The notes: a model not told the origin generated them from the sequence alone. Shown: positions 44,832 to 55,848, numbered from the stretch's first letter. The stretch is DNA of 64,000 bases from Clostridium ljungdahlii (GCF_001636845.1 NZ_LITT01000023.1:124001-188000); one strand, 5' to 3'. A program made the numbers and translations.

Positions 44832-46700
44832 GTGTTTGATTTTGAATATCAATTAAAGGTATTACCGGATAAACCGGGAGTATATTTAATGAAAAACTCT
44901 TTAGGTGAGGTAATATACGTTGGAAAGGCAAAAATTTTAAAGAATAGAGTTAGGCAGTACTTTCAAAATTCTAAGAATCATTCTGAAAAGGTAAAGGCTA
45001 TGGTGAAGCATATTGCTGAATTTGAATATATAGTTACAGATTCAGAAATGGAAGCTCTTATTTTAGAATGTAACCTAATTAAAAAATATAGACCTAGGTA
45101 TAATATCCTTTTAAAAGATGATAAAGGATATCCTCTTATAAAAATAACAGTAAATGAGGATTTCCCGAGAATAATATCTGCTAGAAATATGGTAAAGGAT
45201 GGCTGTAAATACTTTGGACCTTATATTAGTCCTTCTGCTGTATATGAAACTATGGAAATTATAAAAAAGATATTTCCAATTAGGACTTGTAGACTATCAA
45301 TAAAAGAAGGAGAAATGAAGGGAAGGCCTTGCTTAAACTACTATATAGGATTGTGTAAAGCTCCTTGTACTGGATACATTACTAAACAAGAATACGGAAA
45401 AATCGTAAGTGGAGTTATGGATTTTTTATCAGGAAAAAATAGAGACATAAGTAAAAAGCTTAAAGAAGATATGGAAATTGCCTCGAAAAAACTTGAATTT
45501 GAAAAAGCTGCAGAACTGAGAGATAAAATTATAGCAGTGCAAAAGATAATTGAAAAACAAAAGATAACCACTGGAGGATTTGAAGATGAAGATTTTATAA
45601 ATATGTATTCAGATAATGTGGACAGCTGTGTTCAAGTATTTTTCTCTAGATCTGGAAAAATAGTAGGAAGAGAGCATTTTATTTTAGAAAATACACAGGA
45701 TTTGCCTAAGGGCGAAATAGTGTCAAATTTTATAGAGGGATTTTATGGGGGAACTGCATATATAGCAAAAACAATATATGTGCCTGAAGCTGATGAAATT
45801 GAACTTCTCCAGAATTGGCTTAGTATGAAAAAAGATGCCCGGGTATATATTAAAATACCTCAAAAAGGAGAAAAAAGGGCTACTTTAAATATGGTGGAGG
45901 AAAATGCCAGGACAACTTTAAAAAATTTTAAATTGAAATTAATTCAAGATAAGAAGATGTATAATACTTCTCTCGAAGAACTTACAGAAGTATTAGATAT
46001 GGAAGATATACCCCACAGAATAGAAGCATATGATATATCTAACATTCAGGGCGTGGACTCAGTAGGCACTATGGTAGTGTTTGAAGATGGAAGAGCTAAA
46101 AACAGTGATTATAGAAGATTCAAAATAAATTCTGTAAAAGGAGCCAACGACTACGATAGTATGAGGGAAATACTGACTAGAAGATTTAAGCATGGCTTTG
46201 ATGAAATAGAGAGAATAAAGAAAAAAAATTTGAAGTTTAGTGCAGGAAAGTTTTGTGCCTTTCCAGATTTAATTCTTATGGATGGTGGAAAGGGCCAGGT
46301 AAATGCGGCCTTAGAGGTGTTAAGAAAATTTAATATAGGCATACCTGTGTGTGGAATGGTAAAAGATGATAGACATAGGACTAGGGGACTTATATATAAA
46401 AATGAGGAAGTTTTGATATCTCCTCATTCCAATGTAATTAAACTCATTGCTAGAATACAGGATGAAGTTCATAGGTTTGCAATAACCTATCATAGGAGTT
46501 TGAGAAACAAAAGAGTACTTCATTCTGTATTAGAAGACATACCTAATGTAGGTAACAAGAGAAGAAAAGAATTGTTAAAAAAATTTGAGAGTATAGAGAA
46601 TATAAAAAAGGCTGCCATGAATGAACTTATGGATACGCCTTCAATAGATAGACGTACTGCCGAAAGTATAATTTCATATTTTAAAAAGAGTGAAAATTAA
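44832..46700 (+). CDS. uvrC: Excinuclease ABC subunit C
   Basis: The 622-residue dual endonuclease of nucleotide excision repair. GIY-YIG domain (PDKPGVYLMKNSLGEVIYVGKAK, residues about 10-35), UVR domain (SKKLEFEKAAELRDKI), the RNase-H-like 5' nuclease (IEAYDISNIQGVDSVGTMVVF; DLILMDGGKGQVNAAL), and C-terminal helix-hairpin-helix motifs (IPNVGNKRRKELLKKF). I prefer the GTG at 44832, with AGGAG eight bases upstream; the GTG at 44823 overlaps that site. Confidence 0.97.
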   Translation: MFDFEYQLKVLPDKPGVYLMKNSLGEVIYVGKAKILKNRVRQYFQNSKNHSEKVKAMVKHIAEFEYIVTDSEMEALILECNLIKKYRPRYNILLKDDKGYPLIKITVNEDFPRIISARNMVKDGCKYFGPYISPSAVYETMEIIKKIFPIRTCRLSIKEGEMKGRPCLNYYIGLCKAPCTGYITKQEYGKIVSGVMDFLSGKNRDISKKLKEDMEIASKKLEFEKAAELRDKIIAVQKIIEKQKITTGGFEDEDFINMYSDNVDSCVQVFFSRSGKIVGREHFILENTQDLPKGEIVSNFIEGFYGGTAYIAKTIYVPEADEIELLQNWLSMKKDARVYIKIPQKGEKRATLNMVEENARTTLKNFKLKLIQDKKMYNTSLEELTEVLDMEDIPHRIEAYDISNIQGVDSVGTMVVFEDGRAKNSDYRRFKINSVKGANDYDSMREILTRRFKHGFDEIERIKKKNLKFSAGKFCAFPDLILMDGGKGQVNAALEVLRKFNIGIPVCGMVKDDRHRTRGLIYKNEEVLISPHSNVIKLIARIQDEVHRFAITYHRSLRNKRVLHSVLEDIPNVGNKRRKELLKKFESIENIKKAAMNELMDTPSIDRRTAESIISYFKKSEN

Positions 46701-46740
46701 ATCCTATATTTTTAACTTTATTTTAAATAAAAAATTTAGT

Positions 46741-46769
46741 TTGATAGATAAAAGAAAATATGATACAAT
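46741..46769 (+). promoter_or_regulatory. Promoter of murB
   Basis: TTGATA (46741-46746), a 17-bp spacer and TACAAT (46764-46769), about 70 bp before the murB start. Confidence 0.55.
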
Positions 46770-46840
46770 TTGTAATTGCATTGTATATTATAATTACATA
46801 GTGTAACGCTTAATTTTAATTTTCAAGGAGAATATTTATA

Positions 46841-47755
46841 ATGAATAAGTTTAAAGATTTTGCTACAAATTTAGAGAAAATATTAGATAAAGAAGACATA
46901 AAAATAGACGAACCTATGAAGGAACATACTTCTTTTAGAGTAGGAGGTCCTGTAGATATATTAGTTACTCCTAAAAAATTTCAGGAAGTAGTAGATGTTA
47001 TAACGTTATGTAAAGAACATAATATACCTTATTATATAATGGGAAATGGTTCTAATTTACTTGTTAAAGATGGCGGAATAAGAGGCATAATGATTAAACT
47101 TATAAAACTAAATGAAGTTAAAGTTGAGGACAATAAGATTATTACAGGAAGCGGCGTATCGCTGAAGGATATTTCAGCTACTGCTCTTAATAACAAATTA
47201 TCAGGTTTTGAATTTGCCTGTGGTATACCTGGAAGCGTAGGTGGGGCAGTTACAATGAATGCAGGTGCTTATAATGGTGAAATTTCACATGTTGTAGAAG
47301 GTGCAAAAGTTATAGATAGTGAAGGAAAAATCAAAGTATTAGATAGAAAACAATTAGAGTTAGAATATAGAAGCAGTTCCATTTTAAAATACAAATATAC
47401 TGTCCTAGAAGTAACCTTTAATTTGGAGCATGGAGATTATGAGAAGATAAAAAACCGTGTAGAAGATTTGAATAGAAGGAGAAATGAAAAACAACCTCTA
47501 GAATATCCATCTGCAGGAAGCACCTTTAAAAGGCCAGAAGGTTATTTTGCTGCAAAACTTATAGAAGACAGTGGATTAAAGGGGAAGAGTGTAGGTGACG
47601 CTCAAGTATCTGAAAAGCATTCAGGATTTATAATAAATAAAGGGAGTGCAACAGCAAAAGATATTTTAGATTTAATAGCTATTGTACAGCATAAAGTTAA
47701 GGAAAAATTTAATGTAGACTTGTATACTGAAGTTAGAGTTATAGGGGAAGAGTAG
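46841..47755 (+). CDS. murB: UDP-N-acetylmuramate dehydrogenase
   Basis: Reduces UDP-GlcNAc-enolpyruvate to UDP-MurNAc with FAD and NADPH, a committed step of peptidoglycan synthesis. The 304 residues fit the short, Gram-positive type: FAD-binding [61 protein letters not shown] with the catalytic region, and [29 protein letters not shown] lies upstream of the ATG. Confidence 0.97.
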   Translation: MNKFKDFATNLEKILDKEDIKIDEPMKEHTSFRVGGPVDILVTPKKFQEVVDVITLCKEHNIPYYIMGNGSNLLVKDGGIRGIMIKLIKLNEVKVEDNKIITGSGVSLKDISATALNNKLSGFEFACGIPGSVGGAVTMNAGAYNGEISHVVEGAKVIDSEGKIKVLDRKQLELEYRSSSILKYKYTVLEVTFNLEHGDYEKIKNRVEDLNRRRNEKQPLEYPSAGSTFKRPEGYFAAKLIEDSGLKGKSVGDAQVSEKHSGFIINKGSATAKDILDLIAIVQHKVKEKFNVDLYTEVRVIGEE

Positions 47756-47760
47756 AGAGC

Positions 47761-47799
47761 GGAGAATTGGTGCTGTGTATTGCACTGGTTCCCCTTTTT
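47761..47799 (+). terminator. Terminator of murB
   Basis: GGAGAATTGGTGC pairs with GCACTGGTTCCCC over 13 positions with one mismatch and G-U pairs, then five T. Confidence 0.7.
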
Positions 47800-47876
47800 A
47801 GGTTATATTTATTGTTGTAGTTTGTTGTGATATAATTAGAAAAAGTAAAAATATTTTTAAATGGAGGGATGTGACT

Positions 47877-48761
47877 ATGAGATTTGTTATAGTGACAGGA
47901 TTATCTGGAGCGGGAAAAACTCAGGCTATAAGAAGTTTAGAAGATTTAGGGTACTTTTGTGTAGATAATCTTCCTCCTACACTAATACCGAAATTTGCGG
48001 AAGCATGCTATAAAACTGATGGGAAAATAGATAAAATAGCCCTGGTAATAGATATAAGAGGAGGTCAATTTTTTAATGACATATTTGAAAGCTTGAATTA
48101 TCTAAAGAAGCAGGGTTATAAATATGAAATATTGTTTTTAGATGCTTCAGAGGAAGTACTTATTAAAAGATTCAAAGAATCCAGGAGAAAACATCCCCTA
48201 GCACCTGACGGAAGAATTTTAAATGGTATAATTATGGAAAGAAACAAACTTAGGGAATTGAAAGACAGGGCAGACAACATAATAGATACATCTAACTTAG
48301 TAACTAGGGAACTTAGAGAAGAGATAACTAAGATATATTCAGAAGAAGGACAGATGGAAACAGAGCTTATGATTACTGTACTCTCTTTTGGATTTAAATA
48401 TGGCATACCTGTTGATTCAGATCTAGTATTTGATGTGAGATTTTTACCAAATCCTTTCTATATACCTGAGTTAAAAGAATATTCGGGCAAGGATACCTCT
48501 GTAATGAAATATATAATGAGTTTTAAGGAAACTAATGAATTTATAAATAAACTGGAAAACATGTTAGAATTTTTAATTCCAAATTATCTAAAAGAAGGAA
48601 AGAGACAACTGATTATCTCTATAGGATGCACCGGGGGAAGGCATCGTTCTGTATTTATTGCAAATGCCATTTATAATAGACTAAAAAACAATGGACACAA
48701 GGTTAATATTGATCATAGAGATATAGAAGAAGATGTTAATAAAGGTGGTAAAAAATTATGA
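47877..48761 (+). CDS. rapZ: RapZ/YvcJ nucleotide-binding protein
   Basis: A 294-residue P-loop protein with Walker [10 protein letters not shown] at 8-16, [18 protein letters not shown], a [11 protein letters not shown] segment, and the C-terminal [19 protein letters not shown] with the HR motif. In E. coli RapZ binds small RNA to tune GlmS; in Bacillus YvcJ has a competence link. It heads the conserved rapZ-yvcK-whiA operon. The ATG at 47877 is nine bases after GGAGG; the GTG six bases earlier is too close. It overlaps yvcK (ATGA). Confidence 0.95.
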   Translation: MRFVIVTGLSGAGKTQAIRSLEDLGYFCVDNLPPTLIPKFAEACYKTDGKIDKIALVIDIRGGQFFNDIFESLNYLKKQGYKYEILFLDASEEVLIKRFKESRRKHPLAPDGRILNGIIMERNKLRELKDRADNIIDTSNLVTRELREEITKIYSEEGQMETELMITVLSFGFKYGIPVDSDLVFDVRFLPNPFYIPELKEYSGKDTSVMKYIMSFKETNEFINKLENMLEFLIPNYLKEGKRQLIISIGCTGGRHRSVFIANAIYNRLKNNGHKVNIDHRDIEEDVNKGGKKL

Positions 48762-50086
48762 AGATTGTAGATTGGCTTAGACCTGGCATAAAAGTTAAAA
48801 GGTGGGTTATGCTTGGAGCCATGGGAGTACTCTTTATAATATTTGGAGTAATAGAATTTGTAAACAGAAGATTTTACAGCCTTTACTATATATCATTTTA
48901 TGTATTTTTAATCATATCTGGGATATTTGTAGTGTATATTTCCATAACTCAAGGTATGAGGTCTATAATAGCACTTATAAATAAAGGATATTTAAGTGTG
49001 TCGTTAGATTCCAGAAAGTTAGAAAATTTAATATATGAAAAACGTCTTTTGGTAAAAGGCCCTAAAATAGTTGCTATTGGAGGAGGAACTGGCCTTTCCA
49101 CTATGCTAAGAGGACTTAAATACTATACGTCTAATATAACTGCTATAGTAACTGTAGCAGATGATGGAGGAGGCTCCGGAGATCTAAGGGAAGATCTTGG
49201 AATGCTCCCACCAGGAGACATAAGAAACTGTATAATGGCACTTGCTGATACTGAGCCACTTATGGAAGATTTACTTCAGTATAGGTTTAAGGATGGAAGA
49301 TTGAAAAATCAGAGCTTTGGAAATTTATTTTTAGCAGCTATGGATGGAATATCTGGAAATTTTGAAGAAGCTGTCCATAAAATGAGTTCTGTACTTGCGG
49401 TAACAGGTAAGGTAATGCCTGTTACCCTTGACAATTTAACTTTAAAGGCCAAATTGAAAGATGGATCTATTGTAGAGGGAGAATCAAATATTCCCCAAAA
49501 AGCAATAGAAAGAAATAGTCCAATAGATAAAGTCTTTATAGAGCCTAGAGATGCCAGGGCATTAAAAGAAGCTGTAGAAGCCATAAAAGAAGCCGATGCA
49601 GTAATACTTGGACCGGGTAGCTTGTATACTAGCGTAATACCAAATCTTTTAGTTGGTGATATAGCTAGTGCGCTGCAAAATACAAATGCTGTAAAACTTT
49701 ATGTTTCGAATATAATGACCCAGCCGGGAGAAACGGATGGATTTTCTGTAGAAGACCATATTAGGGCTATATTTAACCATGTCGGTGCTCCTATAATAGA
49801 TTATGTAATTATAAATGTAGGTAAAATAAATACGGAGCTAGAAGGGAAATATAAAGAAGAAGAATCTCATTTAGTTAAAATAAATGAAGATTTAGTAGCT
49901 TCTATGGGGGTAAAAGTAATTGAAGGGGATTTTATAAGTATTAAGAATGGACTTATAAGGCATAATTCTGAAAAATTAGCTTCCATACTTATAGAAACTA
50001 TTATGGATAAAAAACTGTTATTTGATAGAAAGAAGATAATAGAATATTTCTATTTATCAGAAAGATTAAAGGAAAATAGGAGATAA
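48758..50086 (+). CDS. yvcK: YvcK (gluconeogenesis factor, CofD-like fold)
   Basis: 442 residues. Two N-terminal membrane helices (about 17-36 and 41-60) precede the CofD-like domain: [56 protein letters not shown], and [20 protein letters not shown]. YvcK is needed for gluconeogenic growth and proper cell shape in Bacillus, binds UDP-sugars, and is related to 2-phospho-L-lactate transferase. The membrane extension is common in clostridia. Coupled to rapZ by an ATGA overlap. Confidence 0.95.
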   Translation: MKIVDWLRPGIKVKRWVMLGAMGVLFIIFGVIEFVNRRFYSLYYISFYVFLIISGIFVVYISITQGMRSIIALINKGYLSVSLDSRKLENLIYEKRLLVKGPKIVAIGGGTGLSTMLRGLKYYTSNITAIVTVADDGGGSGDLREDLGMLPPGDIRNCIMALADTEPLMEDLLQYRFKDGRLKNQSFGNLFLAAMDGISGNFEEAVHKMSSVLAVTGKVMPVTLDNLTLKAKLKDGSIVEGESNIPQKAIERNSPIDKVFIEPRDARALKEAVEAIKEADAVILGPGSLYTSVIPNLLVGDIASALQNTNAVKLYVSNIMTQPGETDGFSVEDHIRAIFNHVGAPIIDYVIINVGKINTELEGKYKEEESHLVKINEDLVASMGVKVIEGDFISIKNGLIRHNSEKLASILIETIMDKKLLFDRKKIIEYFYLSERLKENRR

Positions 50087-50099
50087 GTGGGAGATATAT

Positions 50100-51050
50100 A
50101 TGTCATTTTCATTGAAAGTAAAAAATGAAGTTTGTAGGTATTCAGATATAGATGAGGAAGAAGCTATAGCAGAATTGTCTGCCATAATGAAGGTTAGTGG
50201 AACTTTGATGCTTGGAGGGAATAGGCAGTTTAGCTTTAAGATAATTACTGAAAATGCGGCAATTGCCAGATTCATATTTAAGATATTGAAGGATATTTTT
50301 CATATACATACTAGAATACTGGTTAAAAGGAGTAATTCTTTAAAAAAAAATAATGTGTACGTAATAATGATAACAGAAGATGCTGATGTAAGATCCATAC
50401 TTAAAAAAGTAGGACTTTTAAAGGAAGAAGAAGATGTTTTTTCACTGGATTATAGTATAACAAAAAATATTAAGGAAAATGAAAAACTAAAAAAGGCCTA
50501 TATAAGGGGAGCTTTTTTAGGTGGTGGGAGTATAAGTAATCCAGAAAAGACATATCACCTTGAATTTGTAACCCATGACAGTGATTATGCATTGGATTTG
50601 AGTAAACTTATAAATGGATATGGATTAAGCTCTAAAGTAATACAGAGAAAGAGTAGTTTTATAGTGTATATTAAAGAAGGAGAGCAGATAGTGGATCTTT
50701 TGAATATAATAGGAGCACACTCTTCTCTTTTGGAATTAGAGAACATAAGGATAATGAAGGAAATGAGGAATAACGTAAATAGGTTGGTGAATTGTGAGAC
50801 TGCAAATTTGAGTAAAACTGTTAATGCAGCAGTAAGACAAATGGAAAGTATAAAGCTTATACAAAAAGAAATAGGGTTAAATAGACTGCCTGAAAATTTA
50901 AGGGATATTGCGGAACTTCGGTTAAATTACCCAGATGAATCTTTAAAGGAATTAGGTGAAATGTTGAATCCTAAAGTAGGTAAATCTGGAGTAAATCACA
51001 GACTTAGAAGAATTGAGAAAATAGCAGATGAACTGAGAAAAGAAAGGTAG
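50100..51050 (+). CDS. whiA: WhiA, LAGLIDADG-like DNA-binding protein
   Basis: A 316-residue protein: an N-terminal WhiA domain, a LAGLIDADG-homing-endonuclease-like middle part (AYIRGAFLGGGSISNPEKTYHLEF), and a C-terminal helix-turn-helix (NYPDESLKELGEMLNPKVGKSGVNHRLRRI). Known roles: sporulation-related transcription in Streptomyces and cell division and chromosome segregation in Bacillus. It lies 13 bp after yvcK. Confidence 0.96.
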   Translation: MSFSLKVKNEVCRYSDIDEEEAIAELSAIMKVSGTLMLGGNRQFSFKIITENAAIARFIFKILKDIFHIHTRILVKRSNSLKKNNVYVIMITEDADVRSILKKVGLLKEEEDVFSLDYSITKNIKENEKLKKAYIRGAFLGGGSISNPEKTYHLEFVTHDSDYALDLSKLINGYGLSSKVIQRKSSFIVYIKEGEQIVDLLNIIGAHSSLLELENIRIMKEMRNNVNRLVNCETANLSKTVNAAVRQMESIKLIQKEIGLNRLPENLRDIAELRLNYPDESLKELGEMLNPKVGKSGVNHRLRRIEKIADELRKER

Positions 51051-51061
51051 GCACAGATTAT

Positions 51062-51412
51062 ATGTCAAAACACGAGGATATAATCAAGTACATACTTTCA
51101 CTAGAAACTGGTACTAAAATTTCAGTGAGAAGTATAGCAAGTGAGTTAGGGGTTAGTGATGGAACGGCATATAGGGCTATAAAAGATTCAGATAGCCTTG
51201 GAATAGTTACTACAATTCCAAGAGTGGGAACTGTGAGGATTGAAAAAGTTGAAAAGAAAAATATGGAGTCTCTAACTTATGGTGAGGTAATAAACATAGT
51301 AGATGGAAGTTTGCTTGGGGGAAAAAATGGAGTACATAAAGTACTACATCGATTTATAATAGGAGCTATGACCATAGAAGCCATGAAACAGTATATAAAA
51401 AAGATTGTTTAG
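51062..51412 (+). CDS. DRTGG-CBS regulator, N-terminal part of a frameshifted gene
   Basis: 116 residues. The start is a helix-turn-helix (SKHEDIIKYILSLETGTKISVRSIASELGVSDGTAYRAIK) followed by the first part of a DRTGG domain (MESLTYGEVINIVDGSLLGGKNG, KVLHRFIIGAMTIEAMKQYI). The frame ends early in the A6 run at 51397-51402; with one more A it reads on as KKDCLVIIGNREEAQRLALL and joins the CBS part. The whole would be the HTH-DRTGG-CBS-hotdog YtoI/SpxR-type protein (about 434 residues). Confidence 0.85.
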   Translation: MSKHEDIIKYILSLETGTKISVRSIASELGVSDGTAYRAIKDSDSLGIVTTIPRVGTVRIEKVEKKNMESLTYGEVINIVDGSLLGGKNGVHKVLHRFIIGAMTIEAMKQYIKKIV

Positions 51413-52365
51413 TCATAATAGGAAACAGAGAAGAAGCCCAAAGACTTGCCCTTTTAAACGATGCAGGAGTCCTTATAACTGGTGGCTTTGGATGCAGCAA
51501 TCAGATAAAGAACCTGGCTAACGAAAAGGGTCTTCCTATAATATCTACCAGCTATGATACTTTTACTGTAGCTAGTATGATAAATAAAGCTATTTCAGAA
51601 AATTTAATAAAAAAAGAAATAGTGCTTGTAGAAGATATAATGCAAATTAACCCGTCGTATCTTAACGTTAAGGATACGGTACTTAAGTGGAAGCAAATGA
51701 TGAAAGAATTTAAGCATGACAGATATCCTGTAGTAGATGATGAAAATAAACTAGTAGGAATTGTTGCACCAAAGGATTTACCAAGTCATGGTTCTGATGA
51801 TGAAGTTATAGGCAGGGTGATGTCCAAGGAACCAATTACAGTAACACCTAAAACTACAGTAGCTTATGCAGCTCATATAATGGGGTGGGATGGTATAGAA
51901 TTATTTCCTGTAGTAAAAGGTAAAAAATTAATAGGAGTTATAACTAGGAAAGATGTGATAAAGGCACTTCAATACATGGCAAGGCAACCTCAACTAGCAG
52001 AAACTCTTGAAGACTCCATACTAAAGAAATTTGAATTTCAGGTTAAGGATGGTAGAAATTGCTTTACAGGAAGAATAACTGCAGAAATGTTAGATTCTAT
52101 GGGGACAGGTTCCTGGGGTACCTTAAATATGCTCTTGTCCACTATGGCAATTGTAATCTTGAGACAGAAAAACAATGCAAATATACTTGTAGATAATATA
52201 AATACATATTTTATGAAGCCCGTACAAATTGATAATGAAATTACAATATATGTAGATGTAATAGGCAAAGGTATAAATTATTGCAAAGTAGAAGTTAGTA
52301 TGCTTAATGATAAAAAGGATATAGTTGGGAAAAGCATTTTATCTGCAAAAATGATAAGAAGGTAA
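51403..52365 (+). CDS. DRTGG-CBS-hotdog C-terminal part of the frameshifted gene
   Basis: The open frame continues with DRTGG remnants (VIIGNREEAQRLALLNDAGV, ITGGFGCSNQIKNLANEKGL), two CBS domains (VEDIMQINPSYLNVKDTV; GRVMSKEPITVTPKTTVAYA, DGIELFPVVKGKKLIGVITRKDV) and a thioesterase-like hotdog end (GSWGTLNMLLSTMAIVILR). The only start found is an internal ATG at 51577 without a ribosome site, so it is not an independent gene. The broken join is the same type, minus one A, as at 23145. It lies 6 bp before dnaE. Confidence 0.82.
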   Translation, partial: DCLVIIGNREEAQRLALLNDAGVLITGGFGCSNQIKNLANEKGLPIISTSYDTFTVASMINKAISENLIKKEIVLVEDIMQINPSYLNVKDTVLKWKQMMKEFKHDRYPVVDDENKLVGIVAPKDLPSHGSDDEVIGRVMSKEPITVTPKTTVAYAAHIMGWDGIELFPVVKGKKLIGVITRKDVIKALQYMARQPQLAETLEDSILKKFEFQVKDGRNCFTGRITAEMLDSMGTGSWGTLNMLLSTMAIVILRQKNNANILVDNINTYFMKPVQIDNEITIYVDVIGKGINYCKVEVSMLNDKKDIVGKSILSAKMIRR

Positions 52366-52371
52366 TGTTTA

Positions 52372-55300
52372 ATGGACAAAGGAAAACATAGATGGGTTAG
52401 CTTACATCAACATACGGAATATTCCCTCCTGGATTCTTCAGCTAAAATTCCAGAACTTATAGCCAGGGCAAAAGAACTGGGAATGGATAGCATGGCAATA
52501 ACAGACCATGGTGTTATGTACGGATGTGTAGAATTTTATAAAGAAGCAAGGGCACAGGGAATCAAGCCTATAATAGGTTGTGAGATATATGTATCTCAGG
52601 GAGATATGACTATAAAGCAAAATAACGGAAAAAATGAAAACTATCATCTGGTACTTTTAGTGAAAAATGAAGAAGGATATCATAATTTAATGAAAATAGT
52701 ATCCACAGCTTCTATAAAAGGATTTTACTATAAGCCAAGAGTAGACCATGATTATTTGAAAAATCACAGTGAAGGGTTAATAGCACTAAGTGCCTGTATG
52801 AGTGGTGAAGTTCAATCCAATATATTAAAAGGAAATATAGATAAAGCTGAAGAGACAGCTTTGTTTTATAAAAATACTTTTAAAGATGGTTTTTATTTGG
52901 AAATTCAATATCATGGAATAGCAGATCAGCTCAAGATAAATGAACAGTTGATTTCTATGTCTAAAAAATTAAATATACCTCTGGTTGCTACAAATGATGT
53001 ACATTATATAAAAAAAGAAGATTACAGGGCTCATGATATTTTGCTTTGCATACAAACTGGCAAAACTGTAGATGAAGAAAATAGAATGAGATATCCTTCG
53101 GATGAATTTTATCTAAAATCACCAGATGAAATGTATGACATGTTTTCCAATGTTCCAGAGTCTCTAGAGAATACGATTAAAATAGCAGATCAGTGTAATT
53201 TCGATTATGAGTTTCATAAATCAAAGCTTCCTAAATTTCCCCTACCGGAAGATACAGATCCTTATGAGTACATGAAGGATTTATGCTATAAAGGACTTTA
53301 TAAAAGATATAGTGATGTAACAGATGAATTGAAAAGTAGGCTGGAATATGAGCTAGGCATAATAAAGAAAATGGGTTATGTTGACTATTTTCTTATAGTA
53401 TGGGATTTTATAAGATTTGCGAGAAAAAATGGGATAATGACAGGACCTGGACGAGGAAGTGGGGCAGGTTCTATAGTTGCCTATACACTTGAAATAACTA
53501 AAATAGATCCTATAAAATATAAGCTTATATTTGAACGTTTCTTAAATCCTGAAAGAGTTTCTATGCCGGATATTGACAGTGATTTTTGCTATGAAAGACG
53601 TGGAGAAGTAATAGATTATGTTGTAGAAAAATATGGTAAAAACAGTGTATCTCAAATTATAACTTTTGGAACCATGGCAGCCAAGATGTGTATAAGAGAT
53701 GTAGGTAGAGCGATGAATTACAGTTATGGGGAAGTAGATAGAATAGCCAAAATGATACCTTCAATTCCAAATATAACTATAGATAAAGCACTTGATATGA
53801 ATCCTGAGTTTAAAGAAGCTTATGACAGTGAGTCAAGAACTAAGGAACTTCTAGATATTGCTAGAGCACTTGAAGGACTTCCAAGGCATACCTCCACCCA
53901 TGCGGCAGGAGTTGTTATAGCTTCAGAACCTCTTGTAAATTATGTGCCACTTCAAAAAAATGAAGATAATATAGTTACACAATTTACTATGAACACTCTG
54001 GAGGAACTAGGGCTTCTCAAAATGGACTTTTTAGGATTGCGTACGTTGACTGTTTTAAGAGATGCTGTTGAAATGATTAAAGAGGATAAGGGTATAGAAA
54101 TTGACTTAGATACTATAGATTATGATGATAAAGCTGTTTACAATATGATAGGTGAAGGAAAAACTGTAGGGGTATTTCAGCTTGAGTCACCTGGTTTTAG
54201 TTCTTTTATGAAGGAACTAAAACCAGATTCTTTGGAGGATATAATAGCAGGTATCAGTCTGTATAGACCAGGGCCTATGTCAGAAATACCTAAATATATT
54301 AAAAACAAAAATAATCCTGAGGGGATAGAATATGTAACCCCTCAGCTTGAGCACATTCTTTCTGTTACTTATGGGTGTATGGTATACCAGGAACAAGTAA
54401 TGCAAATTGTAAGGGATTTAGCAGGATATTCCATGGGTCGAAGTGATTTGGTAAGACGTGCTATGTCAAAAAAGAAGCATCATGTTATGGAAGAAGAGCG
54501 CCATAATTTTGTATATGGAATTGTAGATGAAAATGGAGAAATCCAGGTACCAGGCTGCGTGCGAAATGGTATATCTGAAAAAATAGCCAATGACATATTT
54601 GATTCTATGATGGATTTTGCATCCTACGCATTTAACAAATCCCATGCTGCAGCATATGCTGTAGTGGCATTTAGAACGGCGTATTTAATGTATTATTATC
54701 CTACTGAGTTTACAGCAGCTATGTTAAATAGTGTAAAAGGAGACAGTGAAAAAGTAGCCTATTATATAAGGTTTGCCAAAAGTATTGGAATAGAAATAAT
54801 GCCTCCAAGTATTAATGAAAGCTGCACAAAGTTTACAGTAGAAGATGGAAATATAAGATTTGGATTATCTGCTATAAAAAATGTAGGTGAAAATGTAATA
54901 GATAGCATAGTCAGATCAAGGTTAAAACATGGTAAGTTTAAAGACCTGGTGGATTTTTGTAATAGTATAGATTTAAATTCCATAAATAAAAGAGTAGTAG
55001 AGAGCTTAATTAAAGCAGGTGCCTTTGACTGTTTTGGCGTGCTGAGGTCTCAACTTATAGCAGTACATGAAAAAGTAATTGACAGCGTTACAAATTCTAG
55101 AAAAAAGAATATAGAAGGACAGGTGAGTTTATTCTCTCAAATTGAAGATAGCAGTGTAAGAATAAAGTATCCTTCTATAGAAGAATTTAAAAAGCTAGAT
55201 ATGCTGGCTATGGAAAAGGAGATGACAGGATTATACCTTTCAGGACATCCACTGGATGAATATGTAAGAACATTAGAATTACAAACAGATACTAAAATAT

Positions 55301-55848
55301 CTGACATAGTAGGTAGGAAGACTTTGGAAGATAATTTTGTAGAGGAAGCTAAAGTAAAAGACGGAGATAGAGTTATAGTTGGTGGTATACTTTCCGAAGT
55401 ATCTAAAAAGATTACTAAAAATAATGATATGATGGCTTTTGCAAAGTTAGAAGATCTCTATGGACTTATGGAGATAATAGTATTTCCCAAAGTGTTTCAG
55501 AGAGTTAAGAGCCTAATTGAAGATGATTATATGATTATAGTAAAGGGCAGAGTAAGTGTAAGGGAAGATGAACAGCCTAAGCTTCTCTGTGAAGTTATAG
55601 AGCCTCTGGTGAGAATAGATACGGAAAAACTTTATATTTTGATTGAGGATCAAGATATTTTAAAGGAAGCTTTAGAGAGAATTAGACCGGTATTTGTAAA
55701 CTTTAAAGGAAATATTCCCGTATATTTGTGTACAAAAAAAGAAAGAAAAAAGTTTAGGTTGGATAGGGAATTATGGATAAAATCTGATTTGGAACTTATG
55801 TCTTTTCTAAGAAAAAGCTTTGGAGATAATAATGTAAAAATTATATAG
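52372..55848 (+). CDS. dnaE: DNA polymerase III alpha subunit (DnaE)
   Basis: 1158 residues. N-terminal PHP domain (SLHQHTEYSLLDSSAKI; MAITDHGVMYGCVEFY; ATNDVHY), then the C-family palm with GPGRGSGAGSIVAY and PDIDSDFCYERRGEVIDYVVEKYG (catalytic Asp), the fingers, LYRPGPMSEIPKYI and ASYAFNKSHAAAYAVVAF, and a C-terminal OB fold (VKDGDRVIVGGILSEVSKK). It is DnaE rather than PolC: no exonuclease insertion. In Firmicutes, DnaE extends primers on the lagging strand. Confidence 0.97.
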   Translation: MDKGKHRWVSLHQHTEYSLLDSSAKIPELIARAKELGMDSMAITDHGVMYGCVEFYKEARAQGIKPIIGCEIYVSQGDMTIKQNNGKNENYHLVLLVKNEEGYHNLMKIVSTASIKGFYYKPRVDHDYLKNHSEGLIALSACMSGEVQSNILKGNIDKAEETALFYKNTFKDGFYLEIQYHGIADQLKINEQLISMSKKLNIPLVATNDVHYIKKEDYRAHDILLCIQTGKTVDEENRMRYPSDEFYLKSPDEMYDMFSNVPESLENTIKIADQCNFDYEFHKSKLPKFPLPEDTDPYEYMKDLCYKGLYKRYSDVTDELKSRLEYELGIIKKMGYVDYFLIVWDFIRFARKNGIMTGPGRGSGAGSIVAYTLEITKIDPIKYKLIFERFLNPERVSMPDIDSDFCYERRGEVIDYVVEKYGKNSVSQIITFGTMAAKMCIRDVGRAMNYSYGEVDRIAKMIPSIPNITIDKALDMNPEFKEAYDSESRTKELLDIARALEGLPRHTSTHAAGVVIASEPLVNYVPLQKNEDNIVTQFTMNTLEELGLLKMDFLGLRTLTVLRDAVEMIKEDKGIEIDLDTIDYDDKAVYNMIGEGKTVGVFQLESPGFSSFMKELKPDSLEDIIAGISLYRPGPMSEIPKYIKNKNNPEGIEYVTPQLEHILSVTYGCMVYQEQVMQIVRDLAGYSMGRSDLVRRAMSKKKHHVMEEERHNFVYGIVDENGEIQVPGCVRNGISEKIANDIFDSMMDFASYAFNKSHAAAYAVVAFRTAYLMYYYPTEFTAAMLNSVKGDSEKVAYYIRFAKSIGIEIMPPSINESCTKFTVEDGNIRFGLSAIKNVGENVIDSIVRSRLKHGKFKDLVDFCNSIDLNSINKRVVESLIKAGAFDCFGVLRSQLIAVHEKVIDSVTNSRKKNIEGQVSLFSQIEDSSVRIKYPSIEEFKKLDMLAMEKEMTGLYLSGHPLDEYVRTLELQTDTKISDIVGRKTLEDNFVEEAKVKDGDRVIVGGILSEVSKKITKNNDMMAFAKLEDLYGLMEIIVFPKVFQRVKSLIEDDYMIIVKGRVSVREDEQPKLLCEVIEPLVRIDTEKLYILIEDQDILKEALERIRPVFVNFKGNIPVYLCTKKERKKFRLDRELWIKSDLELMSFLRKSFGDNNVKII

